DNA from: Acanthamoeba castellanii str. Neff
Lineage: Eukaryota; Discosea; Longamoebia; Acanthamoebidae
Reading direction: 5' to 3'
NCBI RefSeq assembly: GCF_000313135.1
Contig: NW_004457596.1
Coordinates: 257,381 to 304,319, forward strand
Length of the DNA: 46,939 bases
Shown here: positions 43,133-46,939 of the stretch, one piece after another
Layout: the number at the start of each line of letters is the position of its first letter
How positions within the stretch are numbered: position 1 is the first letter of the stretch
Position numbers and translations under genes: made by a program
The notes under the pieces: model-generated
The model's input: the letters and a program-made list of their open reading frames with translations, nothing else
What the model was told of the DNA's origin: nothing
Databases searched by the model: none

Positions 43133-43893
43133 CCATGTGAGGCCGGATGGGGCTGGACCGCGAAGAACATTACGGGCCAACAAGATGTTTTTGTTTTTTC
43201 GCAAATACGTTGGCTTGATCATGATGGTCTCGAGAAGGCGGCTCTGGTACGACACCATCTTGGTATCGATGTTGAGGTCCTTGTACGTGGGGATGCTCAG
43301 GTGATAGAGATTGGACCCTTTCGTGGGGGTGGACCCTCCTTCCATCATCGTCCCTTCTTCTCCTTCGTGTCCCGACGAGTCGGCCTTCTCCTTGCCCTTG
43401 TCCCTGGTGCCTCGGCTGCCTACGCCGCCACCAAAGTGGTAGGGGGGGGGGTTGAGATGGACCTGGTGCCTCTCGTCGTAGTTGAACTTGATGACGTCCT
43501 CGGGCTTGATATCCGGGTGGTACATGTAGTTTCGTAGCCGGATCTCGATGATGCGCCTCAACCTGTCCATGGGGATGATACGGCCATGAATGTCGATCGG
43601 TTCCTTGCATTCGTGGACGAACCACGTGACGATGGGGAGCTGGTTCTTGCGAGCAAACTTGTGCGAGAACACCTTCTCGATGGCGAGCAGGAGCGCTCTC
43701 TGTGAGTAGTCGTTCTCGTCGATTATCTTTTCTTGGCGATGCACACATTGAGCTCGGTGCTCCGGTTCTGATTGTAGGTGCGTCCCTTGAGGTCCTCTAT
43801 CTTGAGCAGCTTGGTCTTGATCTTCCTCTTGACGGCGTTGTTGCCGGCGGTGCTGATGGTGTTGATGGGTCGGTGATACGAGCGGGACGAACA
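42989..43893 (-). CDS. Unidentified protein-coding gene, start not found
   Basis: Strong protein-like sequence with no recognised family: KRKIKTKLLKIEDLKGR, QLPIVTWFVHECKEPID, IHGRIIPMDRLRRIIEIR, YHPDIKPEDVIKFNYDE, IPTYKDLNIDTKMVSYQS and LLETIMIKPTYLRKNKNI. A short 47-nt intron (43700-43746, GTGTGC...ACTCACAG) restores the frame between STELN and RALLLAIEKVF; without it the two halves are in different frames. No ATG occurs in the first exon's frame, which is open back into the 3' end of the neighbouring TUTase-like gene whose stop is only about 50 bp upstream. The true 5' end may be an unseen upstream exon, or this may be an alternative 3' part of that gene, or a truncated copy. The frame runs to 42989 through antisense of the membrane-protein gene; the real stop could be earlier. 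Confidence 0.55.
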
Positions 43894-43943
43894 CAAGAAG
43901 AAGAAAAGAGAAGAGTAGAAGGGTAGAATCGAAGCGATCGCAT

Positions 43944-46939
43944 TTAGTCGCTGATGTATTGTTCGCAGACCTCGGCGAGGTCGCTCGTGGTGGTGAGCAG
44001 GGTGTAGGCCCGCCTGAACTCGTGCTGGATGGCCTTCAGGTTGTCCTGGTCCACCACCCGGCCCAGGTCGTGGGTGAGGTCGAACGGATCCTCGATCGAG
44101 AACCAGTGGTTCTCCTTGACCGTCTTGGGGAGCTTGTCCCACCGCTTCTCCTTCTTCGTCAGCATCGTCCCTCGCCGCACGCTCACCACCTTCACCGTCA
44201 CGCGACACCAGCAGGGTCAGCCGACCAACAGCAAGAAGACAATGACGATGGTGGTGAAGGAACGCACCATGTGCTCATAGTCAAACTCCTCCGCATAAAG
44301 ATAGAAAAATTCGAGCAGCAGCTCGGCCAGCGTTTCCTGCGTGAGTAGAGAGGTGAGTCAAGAGGGAGGGAGGGAGGCATAAGGGGATTGAGAGGGCTGA
44401 GCGGTAGGTACCTGGTTCTGGGACCTGAACCGTAATCGCCTGATGTCGTCCGAGTAGTAGTAACAGTTGTGACCCTTGACCATGACGACGGGGACGTCAC
44501 CGCGGAGGTCGCCACTGGGCGCGACTCGCTGCAGGCACGGTAGGACGGGTGGGCTTCGCTGCTGAAGGAAGTTGATCACCTGTGAAGAAGACACAGCGCA
44601 CACGACGACACGACATACCATCAACGTAAGCTCGGGCCATTTATTGCAACGAGTTGGGAGGTCGAGCAAGGAGAGAGACGCACCAGTAGGATCCAAGCGT
44701 AGGAGGAGAGGGTGCCGGTGTAGGGCTCATCCAGCTTTCGGCACTTGGCCCAGTGCTTGACAAAGTAGCCCAGCTGAAGAAGCCGGCTGTCGACACGCGA
44801 GTACTGGGCGATCATGTGGGTGTTGTGCAGCGCCAGGATGTTGTTGATACAAATGTCACAGGAAAATTTGCTGTTGGCAACACACACACACGCACACACC
44901 GCAGTGAATTCGACGAGTCAGTCCGCGCTCATTTACAATGAACGAAGTGGAGCGGCTATGAAGGCCTTCTTACCTGAGGGGATCCTCAAACTTGACAATA
45001 GGTACACTGGCGTGCGAGAGGGCCGTCACGTCCTTCATTTTATCTGCGAAATGAATGAGAAGATGAATGAGATGTGGAAGACGTCGAGAAGAGCGAAAGG
45101 GCAAAAGAAAGATCTTAACGTACGTTCACGGAGAACGCGAGCGATGCGGTTAACGATTTTCTTCTTGGTGCCCGCCCGCTTGTCGATGGTCATGCAGATG
45201 TCGAGATCAGAGTTCTTCAGGCAGAAGCCGTTGGCCGACGACCCGAACAGGTTGAGCTTCGCTTGGTAGCCCGGCCAGAGATTGCCGACGATCCGCTGGA
45301 GACGCTTGATGACGTCGAGCTTGGCCTGCATCTCCTGGTCGGAGGGCCGCAGGGTCTCGAAGGAGAGGAGCATGTCCTTCGCTATCTTTGCGCGCTTCTC
45401 CCTCTCCAGAGCGACCTTGGGCGCCTTTTGTCGCGGCGGCAGCTGCACCACGACCGGTGGTGGTGGTGGCATCGCGGCCGCAGCGGGCAGAGCGTCAGCG
45501 TCTACGGGACTCGTAGTCGATACCGGCTTGACCGGTAGCGGTCCCTTGGCGATCCACTGCTGCTTGGATGATGATGAGGAGGAATGCTGCTGGGTCCTGC
45601 CCATCGCGTGGACACCATGGGTGATGTCCTCCACGTCGGCTGCTGCGGCAGCGACGGTGGGCGTCGTGGCCGCAGCTGGCGCGAGGACCTCGGGCGGCGG
45701 CAGACGACGGTGGCTGGTCGCCGGCGCGGTGGCGCCGTTGGCGCCGCGCTGGCCCTGTCGTTGGAACTTGGACGCCGGCTTCTCCGGCTTGCCCTGCTGC
45801 TTCTGCAGCGTCCGCGGCCTGCGGCCGTCTCTGTCGGTGGTGGTCGCCGTGGTGGCCGCGCTGTTGTCACTGCTGTTGGTGGTCGTCGCGGGCCGGCCAC
45901 CGCCGCCAATGCCAACGCCGTTGTTCGTTGCTTTGCCGCTGTTGCTGCGGGGCCGCGCCGTCGCTGCTGCCGGTCCGCCGCCGCTGTTGCTGTTACGACG
46001 CTCCCGCCTGCCTCGGTTTCGGGCGCCTCTCGTGCCACGCTCGTGTGCGCCGTTGCTCGTCGCGGTGCCGCCGTTGGCGATCTGGTGGCTCACCGCCGCT
46101 TCGCTCCTCTCCTCTGTCACGCCGCCTTCAGCCGGGCCGGCGCCGTGGTGGTTGCCCTCCTCTTCCTCTTCGTTGTGCGTCCCATTCGATGCCGTGCGCC
46201 TGGTGGCCGTGGCCGTGGCTGGCTCGGCCTGGGCCTGGTGGTGAGGCGCAGCCGCGGCACGATCGCCGCCATCAGCGCCATCGCCGCCGTTCATCGATGA
46301 TGCGTCATCTTCGATGGGTCCTCCACGCAGGAGCTGGTGGATGTGCCGCTCGATCGTCTTGACGTCGTACACGGCTGTGTGTGCGCGCACGCAACGTCGA
46401 ACATGAAACGCAACGCCACACAAGCAAGAGCGCCAACACAAGAACAAGAGTCAGCGTTCACTTCTTCTCACAGGCATGCTCAAGCAGGCTCCCAGTTGCG
46501 AGCGAGATGAGAGAAAGGAAAAACAATCGAGGTGGAGCATGAGCGGGGGCGTTAAAATGAAAATGAGCAATGCGGCAAAGATGGAGAGTGATTATTACCT
46601 CCAGGAGGGGGCGGGACGGCCGCCGGCCAGCCCGCGTGACTGCGACCCATCGCATGAGGATGCGGATGATGAGGAGCCAGCGGGTGGGCGTGGGGATGGG
46701 GAGCGAGGGGGTGGTGTGGGAGGGGCGCATAGAAGGGGGCACCGCGAGGGGGCGATGCGACATATCCAGGGGGCAGGGCCGATGGATGGACATGAGGGGG
46801 CGGCCCTGGGTAACCGCCACCGCCGTGATGAGGACCGGGCGAAGGCGGATGGTAGCCCACGGGAGGCACAATGCAGGTGGAGGCTGGGATGGCCCTCTGG
46901 TGTGTGCTGAGCTGCCGCGTGCATAATGCCTGAATGGCT
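43944..46939 (-). CDS. Cid1/TUTase-like terminal nucleotidyltransferase, 5' partial
   Basis: Non-canonical poly(A) or poly(U) polymerase that adds nucleotides to RNA 3' ends. Minus-strand exons in phase: beyond 46939 to 46599, 46374-45124, 45043-44974, 44870-44684, 44579-44412, 44336-44268, 44189-43944. The first visible exon encodes a Pro/His-rich segment (PPVGYHPPSPGPHHGGGG), open to the window edge, so the start is missing. A 300-residue Gly/Asn/Thr/Ala-rich region follows. The catalytic core: LNLFGSSANGFCLKNSDLDI (GS and D-x-D metal ligands), then VPIVKFEDPLSKFSCDICIN with the third acidic site, NNILALHNTHMIAQYS, GYFVKHWAKCRKL, LSSYAWILLVINFLQ, and a PAP-associated segment ending RRGTMLTKKEKRW and FSIEDPFDLTHDLGRVV. 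U versus A preference cannot be told; the FSIEDPFDLTHDLG form is common in TUTases. Confidence 0.93.

Noticed and set aside
43700..43760. Frameshift or sequencing error between STELN and RALLL
   Set aside because: A 47-nt GT-AG intron with a normal-looking acceptor restores the frame, so no error need be assumed.
45282..46300. Plus-strand open frames of 238-320 residues
   Set aside because: Antisense shadows of the Gly/Ala/Thr-rich exon of the TUTase-like gene.

Overview
This window is nuclear DNA of a GC-rich, intron-rich unicellular eukaryote, most likely an amoebozoan close to Acanthamoeba. This is an inference from gene content and structure; no species-diagnostic marker is present. Genes are packed with 50-500 bp between them, carry many GT-AG introns of about 47-280 bp, and have a eukaryotic repertoire: Hippo kinase with SARAH tail, homeodomain protein, RUN-FYVE protein, diacylglycerol kinase, ABCG transporter and a non-canonical poly(A)/poly(U) polymerase. 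Introns are full of CA/TG microsatellites and CACGA-type repeats. I rebuilt exon joins by eye from splice consensus, reading phase and family motifs; most chains close in frame. Coordinates are CDS spans, with exon lists in the evidence.

Layout, left to right: 5' end of an EDEM-like GH47 gene (minus, runs off the left edge); a single-exon protein with a CPxC...C...HxxxWxSxP module; an RlaP-like nucleotidyltransferase; a homeodomain protein; a HemK/PrmC glutamine methyltransferase with a mitochondrial-type leader; a Hippo/MST kinase; a diacylglycerol kinase with a very large insert; an HD-superfamily phosphohydrolase (minus); a RUN-coiled-coil-FYVE protein; a 30-residue microprotein; then, on the minus strand, a MORN-repeat protein, a short-chain dehydrogenase and a small secreted Cys-rich protein; a long plus-strand gene joining a coiled-coil and LIM-like N-terminus to an acyl-CoA synthetase; a second, inverted copy of the microprotein; a CLU-domain gene with an LRR-like tail; an ABCG half-transporter (minus); a 1.19 kb block with no CpG at all; a small ORF; a six-helix membrane protein; an unidentified minus-strand gene lacking an obvious start; and a Cid1/TUTase-like nucleotidyltransferase (minus) that runs off the right edge.

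The genes do not form one pathway. Loose themes are membrane lipid and traffic (diacylglycerol kinase, RUN-FYVE, acyl-CoA synthetase, ABCG, MORN), mitochondria (HemK-like, CLU) and RNA 3'-end chemistry (TUTase-like, RlaP-like).

The most unusual observations are (1) two near-identical inverted copies of a tiny membrane-anchor-like gene that share a 5'UTR intron position, (2) the CpG-free block in otherwise CpG-rich DNA, which looks like a decayed, once methylated element, (3) the coiled-coil/LIM-like to acyl-CoA synthetase fusion, (4) the CLU plus LRR fusion, and (5) a 13-nt microexon that encodes the glycine loop of the Hippo kinase.
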